From: an uncultured Porphyromonadaceae bacterium
GTDB taxonomy: Bacteria; Bacteroidota; Bacteroidia; Bacteroidales; Muribaculaceae
DNA length: 64,000 nt
Assembly: GCA_937921035.1 (NCBI GenBank)
Contig: CALEUL010000048.1
Coordinates: 67,282 to 131,281, forward strand
Reading direction: 5' to 3'
Under the pieces are notes generated by a model. The model was not told the DNA's origin, did no database searches, and saw only the letters and a program-made list of their open reading frames with translations. This document shows, piece after piece, positions 43,818 through 52,900 of the stretch. Within the stretch, counting starts at the first letter, position 1. Every line of letters begins with the position of its first letter. The translations under genes were made by a program, and so were the position numbers.

Positions 43818-44192
43818 ATGGCGCGGCATAACGACACAGGCAGATGGGGCGAGCAGATTGCTGCGGATGCCCTTGTGTGTGAGGGCTTTGCGATTAAGGA
43901 ACGCAACTGGCGCCTGGGTCATTTGGAAATAGATATAATCGCTCAGCGAGGAAATGAATATGTTTTTGCGGAAGTTAAGACGCGGAGTGATAAGGATTCT
44001 GACCCTCTCGAAGCTGTGGGGCCCCGTAAGATTATGAATATGGTGCGTGCTGCTGATGCTTTTCTTAACTATCACAGCGACAGTTTGTTTGAAGTTCGTT
44101 TTGACCTTTTTTCTATCTCCGGGACTCCGGATGATTACACTGTAGAGCATATACCAGATGCCTTTCAGGCGCCGATAAAAACCTACAGATAA
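43818..44192 (+). CDS. YraN/UPF0102 family nuclease-fold protein
   Basis: 124 residues from MARHNDTGRWGEQIAADAL, the usual start. The PD-(D/E)XK-like core shows LGHLEIDIIAQRGNEYVFAEVKTR, with D, E and K in family positions, then AVGPRKIMNMVRAA. The protein resembles Holliday-junction-resolvase folds, and its role is unproven. It begins four bases after trkH; a longer frame inside trkH was rejected. Confidence 0.9.
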   Translation: MARHNDTGRWGEQIAADALVCEGFAIKERNWRLGHLEIDIIAQRGNEYVFAEVKTRSDKDSDPLEAVGPRKIMNMVRAADAFLNYHSDSLFEVRFDLFSISGTPDDYTVEHIPDAFQAPIKTYR

Positions 44193-44210
44193 CATGAAAA
44201 CTTTTACATA

Positions 44211-46037
44211 ATGAAAAAAAACTTATACGTATTGAAAAAAGAAATCGTATCGCGTCTTGACGCTTTCCGAGATCTTATGAAAAAATCCGGAGTCGCCGCC
44301 GCCATTGTTCCACAGGCCGACCCTCACATGAGCGAATATCTTGCCTCGCACTGGCAGGTTCGGCGCTGGCTGAGTTCTTTTACGGGATCTGCAGGAGACC
44401 TTGTCGTAACTATGGACGATGCCATGCTGTGGACCGATTCGCGTTATTTCATTCAGGCTGCCGCTCAGCTTGACGGCACAGGAATAAGGCTGATGAAGGA
44501 CGGGCTGCGAGAAACACCCACCATCGCGCATGAGCTATGCCGGTTGCTTCCGACGGGCGCCGTAGTTGGTGTGGACGGCATGCTGATTCCGCACAGCCGC
44601 CTTACGGCACTGCGGTCGGAACTCGCCGTAAATGGTATTGAGCTGAACTGTCATTTCGATGTGATCGACAATATATGGACCAATAGGCCCGCGCTGCCTG
44701 CGGATGCTGTCTATATCCATGATATGCAGTACGCGGGACGTTCCGCACGCGATAAAATAGCCGACATAATGAAGGAAACTGTCGCCGCAGGCGCCAATGC
44801 GACGCTTATGTCGGCTCTCGACGAAATAGCATGGACGCTGAATATCCGCAGCAACGACGTTAAGTATACACCTGTCGCTACGGCATTCCTTTATCTTGAG
44901 GAGGGTAGTGCCATCCTGTTTATCGACGAGGCGAAACTCAACGATGCGACGCATGCCTATCTTGCCTCGCAGGGGGTGGTTGCGAAACCATATTCAGAGA
45001 TTCAGAAATTCCTGTCGGCCCTTCCTGCCGGCGAGCGTGTTCTTGTGGATGCCTCCAAGACAGCCGGCGCTATCATGGATATACTGGGCCCCCGTGCCGT
45101 AGACGGCGGCACAACTGCTGCCACGCGCCTCAAATCGGTGAAGAACGAAGTGCAGATAAATGGCATCCGTCAGGCGATGGTCCGCGACGGTGTTGCTATG
45201 GTGCATGCGTTTATGGAGATTGAGGAACGATTGGCAAAAGGAGAGACCGTTACAGAACTGTCGGTAGGCGAAGCGCTTCACAAATACCGCAGTATGGGTG
45301 AGAACTATCGCGACGAGAGTTTCGGCACCATCGCAGGTTACGGTCCTCATGGCGCTATTGTTCATTACGAAGCCGATGAAGAGTCCAATATGACGCTGGA
45401 GCGCAAAGGACTGCTGTTGGTTGATTCCGGGGCGCAGTACCTTGACGGTACCACCGATATCACGCGCACAATCTGCCTCGGTACGCCCGACGCGCAGGAA
45501 AAACGCGATTTCACCCTTGTCATGAAGGGTCATATAGCACTTGCCTGTGCCGTATTCCCCGAAGGTACACGCGGCACGCAGCTTGATGTGCTTGCACATC
45601 AGTTCCTATGGAAAAACGGTCTTAACTATCTCCACGGCACCGGGCACGGCGTTGGCCACTTCCTTGGAGTACACGAAGGCCCTCACGGCATACGCATGAA
45701 CTATATAGACGCACCTCTGCTTCCGGGCAGCATAACCTCCAATGAGCCCGGTCTGTACCGCGAGAACGTCCACGGCATCCGCTGCGAAAACCTTGTGCTT
45801 TGCCGTCGCCTTGAAGAAACCGAATTCGGAGCCTTCCTGTCGTTCGAGACACTGACGATGTTCCCCTTCGACCGAGCTCTTTTAGACCTCGATATCATGA
45901 CTCCCGAGGAAATCGCCTGGGTTGACAGCTATCATGAGACAGTGCGCGAACGCCTTATGCCACATCTTTCCGACGAGGAATCGCGGCGTTGGCTGTCGGA
46001 ACACACAGAACCACTTATGAATAATAACCTTAGATAA
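44211..46037 (+). CDS. Aminopeptidase P family protein (M24B)
   Basis: 608 residues, longer than E. coli PepP and typical of the three-domain Xaa-Pro aminopeptidase group. Two creatinase-like N-terminal domains precede the pita-bread catalytic domain. Metal ligands are visible: Asp in LLVDSGAQYLDGTTDITRT (two), His in HGTGHGVGHFLGVHEGPHG, Glu in SNEPGLYRENVHGIRCEN and Glu in LSFETLTMFPFD. It releases N-terminal residues before proline in the cytoplasm (no signal peptide). Confidence 0.93.
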   Translation: MKKNLYVLKKEIVSRLDAFRDLMKKSGVAAAIVPQADPHMSEYLASHWQVRRWLSSFTGSAGDLVVTMDDAMLWTDSRYFIQAAAQLDGTGIRLMKDGLRETPTIAHELCRLLPTGAVVGVDGMLIPHSRLTALRSELAVNGIELNCHFDVIDNIWTNRPALPADAVYIHDMQYAGRSARDKIADIMKETVAAGANATLMSALDEIAWTLNIRSNDVKYTPVATAFLYLEEGSAILFIDEAKLNDATHAYLASQGVVAKPYSEIQKFLSALPAGERVLVDASKTAGAIMDILGPRAVDGGTTAATRLKSVKNEVQINGIRQAMVRDGVAMVHAFMEIEERLAKGETVTELSVGEALHKYRSMGENYRDESFGTIAGYGPHGAIVHYEADEESNMTLERKGLLLVDSGAQYLDGTTDITRTICLGTPDAQEKRDFTLVMKGHIALACAVFPEGTRGTQLDVLAHQFLWKNGLNYLHGTGHGVGHFLGVHEGPHGIRMNYIDAPLLPGSITSNEPGLYRENVHGIRCENLVLCRRLEETEFGAFLSFETLTMFPFDRALLDLDIMTPEEIAWVDSYHETVRERLMPHLSDEESRRWLSEHTEPLMNNNLR

Positions 46038-46043
46038 TTATAT

Positions 46044-46568
46044 ATGGCATTGATAATTCCCGTACGCGGCTACACACCCGTTATAGGCCGCGATTGCTTC
46101 CTTGCCCCGAACGCCTCCATAATCGGCGATGTAACGATGGGCGACGAGTGCAGCATATGGTTCAACACCGTTCTTCGCGGTGATGTGAACACAATTACTA
46201 TCGGCGACCGCGTGAATATTCAGGACGGCTCTGTGCTGCACACCCTGTATCAGAAATCCACAATAGAGATAGGCAACGACGTGTCCATAGGCCACAACGT
46301 AACCATTCACGGCGCCAAAATCCACGATTTCGCCCTTATCGGTATGGGTTCCATAGTTATGGATGACGCCGAAGTGGGCGAAGGCGCTATCGTAGCCGCC
46401 GGTGCAGTTGTTCTGTCGCGTACCAAAATCGGCCCCAATGAACTATGGGGAGGTACTCCTGCGAAATTCATCAAGATGGTTGACCCGGCGCAGGCTCGCG
46501 AGATAAACGTGAAAATCGCCCGTAACTATCTTATGTACTCCAAGTGGTACGACCAGGAAGAAAAATAA
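46044..46568 (+). CDS. Gamma-class carbonic anhydrase family protein
   Basis: 174 residues with hexapeptide left-handed helix repeats (ITIGDRVNIQDGSVLHTLYQ, IEIGNDVSIGHNVTIHGAKI, FALIGMGSIVMDDAEVGEGA). The three zinc-ligand histidines fit HT in SVLH, GHN and IHG. It may hydrate CO2 or be a transferase-like relative. It is the last gene of the dxs-trk-pepP run, with six bases to the peptidase. Confidence 0.9.
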   Translation: MALIIPVRGYTPVIGRDCFLAPNASIIGDVTMGDECSIWFNTVLRGDVNTITIGDRVNIQDGSVLHTLYQKSTIEIGNDVSIGHNVTIHGAKIHDFALIGMGSIVMDDAEVGEGAIVAAGAVVLSRTKIGPNELWGGTPAKFIKMVDPAQAREINVKIARNYLMYSKWYDQEEK

Positions 46569-46582
46569 TTCCTGTTTACAAG

Positions 46583-46627
46583 AGGATATGAAAAAAGCGC
46601 CGGAAGCCGGCGCTTTTTTCATATCCT
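46583..46627. terminator. Strong bidirectional terminator (21-bp perfect stem)
   Basis: A perfect 21-bp inverted repeat with a 3-base loop (arms 46583-46603 and 46607-46627). The core AAAAAAGCGCCGG/CCGGCGCTTTTTT has A/T tracts on both sides, so it works for the carbonic-anhydrase transcript and the convergent fabD transcript. Confidence 0.9.
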
Positions 46628-46641
46628 GGAGGTGGAAGGTA

Positions 46642-47520
46642 TCAGTTCATTCCGGAGACGGTTGCGGAGGGGTCGATTTTGCTAACGAGGCCCTGGAGCA
46701 CTTTGCCCGGGCCGAGTTCAACAAATTCGGTTGCACCGTCGGCAATCATGTTGCGTACGGTCTGTGTCCAACGTACGGGAGCGGTGAGCTGAGCAATGAG
46801 GTTTGCCTTGATCTCGATGGGATCTGTGTGAGGCAGTGCGTCAACGTTCTGATAGATCGGGCATACGGGTTTGTGGAACTCGGTAACTTCGATGGCGTGA
46901 GCCAGTTCTGCGCGGGCAGGTTCCATCAGAGGGGAGTGGAAAGCGCCGCCGACTTTGAGCTTGAGTGCTCGTTTTGCACCAGCAGCCTTGAGGAGTTCGC
47001 ATGCTTTGTCGATAGCAGCGACTTCGCCGGAAATTACAATCTGGCCGGGGCAGTTGTAGTTTGCGCAAACGACCACGCCGTCGATACCGGAGCATATTTC
47101 TTCAACTTTTTCGTCGGGGAGTGCTATAACGGCAGCCATAGTGGATTCTACCATTTCGCAGGCTTTCTGCATTGCGTTTGCACGAGCAGCGACAAGACGC
47201 AGGCCGTCTTCGAAGTTAAGAGCGCCAGCAGCAACGAGTGCCGAGAATTCGCCGAGAGAGTGTCCGGCTACCATATCGGGCTTGAATTCGTCGCCGAGGC
47301 TGATAGCGAGCAGTACGGAGTGGAGGAATATGGCAGGCTGAGTAACCGCAGTCTGGCGAAGATCCTCGTCGGTACCTGCAAACATGAGGTCGGTGATGTT
47401 GAAACCTAAAATTTCGTTTGCTTTTTCAAAAAGTTCGTGAGCCTTGGCGTTGTTGTCGTACAGGTCCTTGCCCATACCAACAAACTGCGCGCCCTGGCCG
47501 GGGAATATGAATGCTTTCAT
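46642..47520 (-). CDS. fabD: Malonyl-CoA:ACP transacylase
   Basis: 292 residues. It transfers malonyl groups from CoA to acyl carrier protein for fatty acid synthesis. FIFPGQGAQFVGMGKDLYDN is the start motif, the nucleophile serine lies in GHSLGEFSALVAAG, the catalytic histidine in GGAFHSPLMEPA, and QNVDA is the conserved late motif. The longer upstream frame is excluded because the promoter element at 47555-47562 precedes the ATG at 47520 by 34 bases. Confidence 0.97.
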   Translation of the reverse strand: MKAFIFPGQGAQFVGMGKDLYDNNAKAHELFEKANEILGFNITDLMFAGTDEDLRQTAVTQPAIFLHSVLLAISLGDEFKPDMVAGHSLGEFSALVAAGALNFEDGLRLVAARANAMQKACEMVESTMAAVIALPDEKVEEICSGIDGVVVCANYNCPGQIVISGEVAAIDKACELLKAAGAKRALKLKVGGAFHSPLMEPARAELAHAIEVTEFHKPVCPIYQNVDALPHTDPIEIKANLIAQLTAPVRWTQTVRNMIADGATEFVELGPGKVLQGLVSKIDPSATVSGMN

Positions 47521-47554
47521 ATCTATTGGTTTATAAATTGTCTTAAAAACAGTG

Positions 47555-47562
47555 CAAAGATA
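47555..47562 (-). promoter_or_regulatory. -7 element of fabD
   Basis: TATCTTTG on the minus strand. It faces away from the tatA element only 22 bases away. Confidence 0.6.
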
Positions 47563-47584
47563 CGGTTTTTTTGCGAAATTTCCG

Positions 47585-47592
47585 TAACTTTG
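47585..47592 (+). promoter_or_regulatory. -7 element of tatA-tatC
   Basis: TAACTTTG, 31 bases before the tatA ATG. Confidence 0.6.
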
Positions 47593-47623
47593 ACAATGTA
47601 AACGTAATAACACCGATAATTAT

Positions 47624-47863
47624 ATGATCAATGCCAATTTGTTGCCACTTTTTTTAGGCAACCTCCGCGGCTGGGAGTGGATTATTATATTTCTTGCCAT
47701 ACTGTTGCTGTTCGGTGGCAAAAAGATACCTGAGCTAATGCGCGGCCTGGGCAAGGGCGTTCATTCCTTCCGTCAGGGGATGAAGGAAGCACGCCGCGAG
47801 ATGGAAAGCCCTCTTGATGACGACGAACCAGCCGAAACGCAAAAAACTGAAGCGAGCAAATAA
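47624..47863 (+). CDS. tatA: Twin-arginine translocase TatA/E subunit
   Basis: 79 residues: one N-terminal membrane helix (WEWIIIFLAILLLFGGKKIP) with the FGG-K-K-I-P hinge, an amphipathic helix (LMRGLGKGVHSFRQGMKEAR) and an acidic tail. TatA forms the pore for folded proteins. No tatB is seen, as is common in Bacteroidetes. The gene sits directly before tatC (3-base gap) and has its own promoter. Confidence 0.93.
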   Translation: MINANLLPLFLGNLRGWEWIIIFLAILLLFGGKKIPELMRGLGKGVHSFRQGMKEARREMESPLDDDEPAETQKTEASK

Positions 47864-47866
47864 CGT

Positions 47867-48667
47867 ATGAGCAGCGCAACCGCCGAGCAAATGAGCTTCT
47901 GGGACCATCTGGATGCTCTTCGGGCTGTGCTGATGCGAGTTCTCCTCGTAGCGGGAATTCTGGCAATAGGCGCGTTTATGGCCATGCCGTGGATCTTCGA
48001 CCATGTGATAATGGCTCCGACGTCGCCCGCCTTTCCCACATACAGTTTATTCGACCGCATAGCGGCCCTTTCAGGGCAGAGCTCCGGCACATTCAGTGTC
48101 GACGTGGTTAGCCTTGAGTTAGCCTCTCAGATTTTCGTACACTTTTCCGCCTCCTGCTGGATAGCCCTTATAGTCGGCTTCCCGATAATCATATATCTAC
48201 TGTGGGGATTTGTGTCTCCGGCTCTTTATCCCGATGAGAAACGCGGGATACGCCGCGCCTTCTTTTTCGGGAACGTGATGTTCTATATCGGCGTGGCAGT
48301 AGGATATTTCCTTGTCTTTCCGTTAGCAGTGCGATTTCTGGCCACCTACCAGCTGAGCAGTGCCATTCGGCCTATAGTATCGCTGGATTCGTATATGGAT
48401 AATTTCTTTACCCTGTTGCTAATGATGGGCGCAGTTTTCGAACTCCCCCTTCTGGCATGGCTTTTAGGCAAGATGGGCATCCTAACCCGCAGTTTCTTCG
48501 GCACGTACCGCCGCCACGCCATTGTAGCACTGTTGATTGTTTCCGCCATAATTACGCCTACGGGCGATCCGTTCACTCTATTCCTCGTTTTCGTACCTAT
48601 TTATGCGCTATGGGAAGCCTCGGCGCGCCTGGTACCACCTGACTCTACCACTACCAATGAAAACTAA
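47867..48667 (+). CDS. tatC: Twin-arginine translocase subunit TatC
   Basis: 266 residues, six membrane helices. It binds twin-arginine signals; the N-terminal FWDHLDALRAVLMRVLLVAG and the periplasmic FVSPALYPDEKRGIRRAFFF segment are characteristic. The aldo/keto reductase at 18.3-19.4 kb is a likely substrate. The last 11 bases overlap the start of the symporter gene. Confidence 0.95.
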   Translation: MSSATAEQMSFWDHLDALRAVLMRVLLVAGILAIGAFMAMPWIFDHVIMAPTSPAFPTYSLFDRIAALSGQSSGTFSVDVVSLELASQIFVHFSASCWIALIVGFPIIIYLLWGFVSPALYPDEKRGIRRAFFFGNVMFYIGVAVGYFLVFPLAVRFLATYQLSSAIRPIVSLDSYMDNFFTLLLMMGAVFELPLLAWLLGKMGILTRSFFGTYRRHAIVALLIVSAIITPTGDPFTLFLVFVPIYALWEASARLVPPDSTTTNEN

Positions 48668-49859
48668 ACTAAAAGTCGGCCTCCTCGGCCGCATTGTTAT
48701 CGCCATTGCCTTAGGTATAGCCTGCGGCTTTGTGTTCCCCGACTTTCTATGCCGGCTGTTCGCTACCTTCAACGGCATTTTCAGTGCGTTCCTCAATTTT
48801 ATCATACCGTTGCTCATTGTCGGTTTTGTTGCACCAGCCATAGCCGACATAGGGCGCCGCGCAGGAGCCATACTGCTGTTTACCGTTGCAGTCGCCTACC
48901 TTATGACGTTCTGCTCCGGCATGATATCCTATTTCACGGCCGAAGCGACCTTTCCGGGACTGATTGGTGATGCCAAATATGTTGATGTACAGGACGGCCC
49001 CGGAGCGCCAGTACCGTTTTTCCAGATACCGATGGATCCACTGATGGGCGTTACGACTTCGCTTGTGCTCGCATTCGTCCTCGGTTTCGGCTGTGCGTCG
49101 CTACCAGAGCATACCGCACGCCTCAAAGGAATCTTAGATGATTTCTCGGGTGTTATAAAGTTTGTAATCAACAAGGCCATCATCCCCCTTCTGCCGCTAT
49201 ATATATTCGGCATATTCCTGTCTATGACAGTTGAGGGTGCGGTAGGTCCCGTACTTGTTACGTTCATCAAGATAATCGCGGTGATTTTTGTGCTTCACAT
49301 AGGCATACTTGTGCTGCAATATGTGATAGCCTCACTGTTTTCGGGATACAATCCATTCCGGTCTCTGTTGAAAATGATGCCGGCATATGCAACGGCATTG
49401 GGAACGCAGTCGTCGGCGGCGACCATCCCCGTAACATTAGAGAGGGTAGTCAGCATAGGCGTTAGCCGTGATGTAGCCGGCTTTGTTATACCACTGTGCG
49501 CCACCATCCATATGTCCGGCTCTACGCTCAAGATTGTAGCGTGCGCAGTGGCGCTTATGATAGTTAAGGACCTGCCATTTGACGCCACCATGTTCGCGGC
49601 CTTCGTAGCGATGCTTGGAATAACAATAGTTGCGGCGCCCGGTGTACCCGGTGGAGCAATCATGGCATCTCTTGGCATCCTGACAAGCATTCTTGGGTTC
49701 AGCGACGCCGACAACGCCATGATGATCGCGCTGTATATCTCGATGGACAGCTTCGGCACCGCGTGCAATATCACCGGGGACGGCGCCATAGCGCAGATAG
49801 TTGACCGCTTCTTCGGAAAACGCACCGAAGGTGTTGTTACGGCGGCAACCGAGGCGTAA
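48657..49859 (+). CDS. Dicarboxylate/amino acid:cation symporter
   Basis: 400 residues from the ATG at 48657. It belongs to the DAACS family of Na+ or H+ coupled transporters for glutamate, aspartate, serine or C4-dicarboxylates. Markers are the serine-rich re-entrant motif TQSSAATIPVTLERV and the ACNITGDGAIAQIVDRF C-terminal segment; about eight helices. The substrate is not predictable. It overlaps tatC by 11 bases; its stop is followed 10 bases later by the operator repeats of the galactan regulator. Confidence 0.9.
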   Translation: MKTKLKVGLLGRIVIAIALGIACGFVFPDFLCRLFATFNGIFSAFLNFIIPLLIVGFVAPAIADIGRRAGAILLFTVAVAYLMTFCSGMISYFTAEATFPGLIGDAKYVDVQDGPGAPVPFFQIPMDPLMGVTTSLVLAFVLGFGCASLPEHTARLKGILDDFSGVIKFVINKAIIPLLPLYIFGIFLSMTVEGAVGPVLVTFIKIIAVIFVLHIGILVLQYVIASLFSGYNPFRSLLKMMPAYATALGTQSSAATIPVTLERVVSIGVSRDVAGFVIPLCATIHMSGSTLKIVACAVALMIVKDLPFDATMFAAFVAMLGITIVAAPGVPGGAIMASLGILTSILGFSDADNAMMIALYISMDSFGTACNITGDGAIAQIVDRFFGKRTEGVVTAATEA

Positions 49860-49869
49860 CAGGCTTCGA

Positions 49870-49907
49870 TTGTCCGTTTTTTAGCCATTTTTGTCCGAAT
49901 ACCATCC
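49870..49907 (+). repeat. Direct-repeat operator upstream of the galactan regulator gene
   Basis: TTGTCCGTTTTTTAGCC (49870-49886) and TTGTCCGAATACCATCC (49891-49907) are direct repeats 21 bp apart. The second ends 21 bases before the -7 element at 49929. The same two-copy arrangement with identical spacing stands upstream of susC at 53832-53869. Probable binding site of the regulator's AraC domain. Confidence 0.75.
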
Positions 49908-49928
49908 GGCAAACTGCTGCGTAATATA

Positions 49929-49936
49929 TATCTTTG
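49929..49936 (+). promoter_or_regulatory. -7 element of the hybrid two-component regulator gene
   Basis: TATCTTTG, 23 bases before the ATG at 49960. An in-frame ATG at 49891 lies upstream of it and is not used. Confidence 0.6.
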
Positions 49937-49959
49937 CGCATCGAAACCTAAAATATACC

Positions 49960-52900
49960 ATGTGGCGAAAAAAACTGATAACACTGCTTCTGTTTCTTTG
50001 TACACTTGCATCGTATGCCATAAGCGACGCAAGCGAGCCGGAATGGAAGAATGTCAATTTTCGCGGGCGCAACAAAGTTGTCTATTCCATATACACAGAC
50101 AGCCGCGGCATATTGTGGATAGGCACCAACAGCGGCCTGTTTGTATATGATGGCTTCAATACCTATCCGGCCGACAGCAGCGGAGAGTTCAACTCGCAGG
50201 TATATTCGGTAGTGGAGTACGGCGGCAATCTGTATATAGGCACCAACAACGGACTGTTTTGCCGTGGATGCGACGGAGAAAGTATCACCCGAGTAGATGG
50301 CGCATTCCCATCGGAGATACGCGGGATGCTTCTCAATGGCGACGATCTTATTATCGGTGGTCTGCTTGGCGTGCAGATATATAATCTGAAGGACGGAAGC
50401 CTCCGAGATGTGTCTGCGGGTCTTCCGCATAAGTCGGTATATGCCCTTGTCCGCGACCGCCGCGGCGTAGTGTACGCCGGAACGTACGACGGACTTGCCA
50501 GATGGAACATAGGCAAATACCGCTTCGAGAATGTTGAAATCATCCGACCGGCCAATGGCCGCAACCTGTTTGTAAACGCCATAGCCGAGATGCCTGACGG
50601 CACGTTATGGCTCGGCACAGGAGGCGCACTTATTAATTTCGATCCCGTCAAAGAAAAGGCAGTAGAGGATTCTCGCTTCAATAATCTGAATATAAAGTCG
50701 CTTGCAGTGTCGGGCAATGGAGCGTTGCTTGTAGGTACGGAGACCGGTCTTTACGCCCGAACCGACAGCACGACGATGCTTTACAGGCACGATTCGCGCG
50801 ACGGACGCACCATAGGGGACAACGAGATATGGACCGTTCTGGCAGATGCGTCCGGCAATATCCTGGCAGGTACAGCCCGCGGCTTTTCCGTATCATCCTA
50901 TTCCGATGCCGTTCGTACCACACGACTGGATAATATAATAGGGAGCGGCGACAGCAACGAGATATACAGCGCATGCCGCGACAGCCACGGGGACCTTTGG
51001 TTCGGAGGTACCGACGGCCTTGTGCGTATATCCTCCGGCGGTAGAGCGAAGCGATATGCACCAGACAATGGCGGCACACTGTCGCACAAGCGAGTGCGAG
51101 CAATTACCGAGGATTCCCAAGGCGAGCTTTGGGTAGCAACCGATGCCGGACTTAACCGATATGACCGATCCTCCGACCGTTTCGTGCAATACCGCATAGC
51201 CGATAAAACGGGCCGATACAAGGCAAACTGGGTGTATGCCGTGGCCGATGACGGCGACCGCCTAATTACGGGCAGCTTCCTTGGCGGCCTTCATTTTGTA
51301 GACCGAGATAAATTCCGCAACGGCGACATGCCAGTAGTGGCAGATTCCGTTATCAACAGTTCCGACGGGATAGCGAACGATTTTGTGAGTAACCTTATAG
51401 TGGATGGCGCCGGCAATATCTGGGTGCTTCTGTTCCGGGAGAACGCAATAATGCGCATCGATGCCCATAGCGGCATTATTTCGCGTATCGATTTCAAGGC
51501 AATCACCGGCCAGTACCCATCGCTGATATGCACCGACAGCCGCGGGCGCGTATGGAGCGCGGGCGAAGGGTCGGTTGTGCTTCTGGATACCGATGGAACG
51601 GTTCTTGGCAAGACACGTCTAAATCTTACGCACACCGACGACGGAGTTGTAGCCATCAATTCCGTAGGGGATGGGGATGTGTGGCTTTCAACGACCGGCA
51701 ACGTATGGAAAATCAGCGGAGAAGATATGTCGGCGCAGCTTATGCCGCTTCCGGCAAAGTGTTTCACGCTTATCTACGAGGACCCGGAGACCAACAACGT
51801 TATATTGGGTGACGACAGGGAACTTCTGACAGTGAATCCAGATGCACTTCATGTGTCCGGACGCAACGACAGCATCCGTCTTGTCCGGCAGAACGGCCGG
51901 GACTATTTCCCCTCGGACCGAGCAGTGAAATTCCGCGTGGCATACTCACAGCCATTCGAGGTAAACATCTCCACGCTTGACTATTCACCCGAATCCGCGC
52001 AACATTTCGCCTATAAGATGCTTCGCAGCGATGCAGATACAGTAGGCGGGTGGATATATATGCCAGAGGGCAGCAATGTGCTACAGCTGTCGGGCATGAG
52101 CATGGGCAGCCATCGCGTGGCCGTCCGGGTGGCCGTCCCGGGTACACCAGTGTCGGTATTTACAGTGGATGTTTTGCCGCCGTGGTATCTGTCGGGGTGG
52201 GCGATAACATTATATGTTCTCACGGCCATTTCCTCGATAGCCTTTCTTGTAGTGTCGCTGCGACGCCGTGCCAGCAAGCGAATCGAGCACGCCGACCGAC
52301 TGCGCGCGATTGCCGAAGCAGAACGACGACTGGCATTTCTATCCGATATATCCCACGACCTCAAGACCCCGCTCTCGCTTATCGTCGGCCCCGTCAGCCG
52401 TCTTCGGGAACGCGTTACCGACCCAACGGAGCGCCGCGCCCTTGATACAGTGTACGACAACGCCCTAAAGCTCAACAATATGATTCATAGAACCATAGAG
52501 CTGGACACGTTTGACGAGGAGACGGACAATATGCTGATTATGTCGCGTTTCGACGCCGTCGATTTCTGCCGCAGTATATTCGACAGCTACCGCGAAAGCC
52601 ATTCCGACAAGAATTTCAGTTTCCATGCCCCCGACACACCAGTTATCGTAGAGGCCGATGCAGTGAAGATGGAGTCGATAGTGAACAACCTGCTATCCAA
52701 CGCCTGCAAGTATTCCGGAGAAAATGCTACGGTATCTCTCAGCCTGAGTGTTAAGGACGGCAATCTGGAGATGATTGTCAGCGACGACGGCATGGGCATT
52801 CCCGATGCCGAACACACTCTGGTTTTCCAGCGGATGTACCGTTCGGCGCGCACCGCCTCGTTGCGGGAGGGTACAGGAATCGGTCTCTATCTTATCAAGA

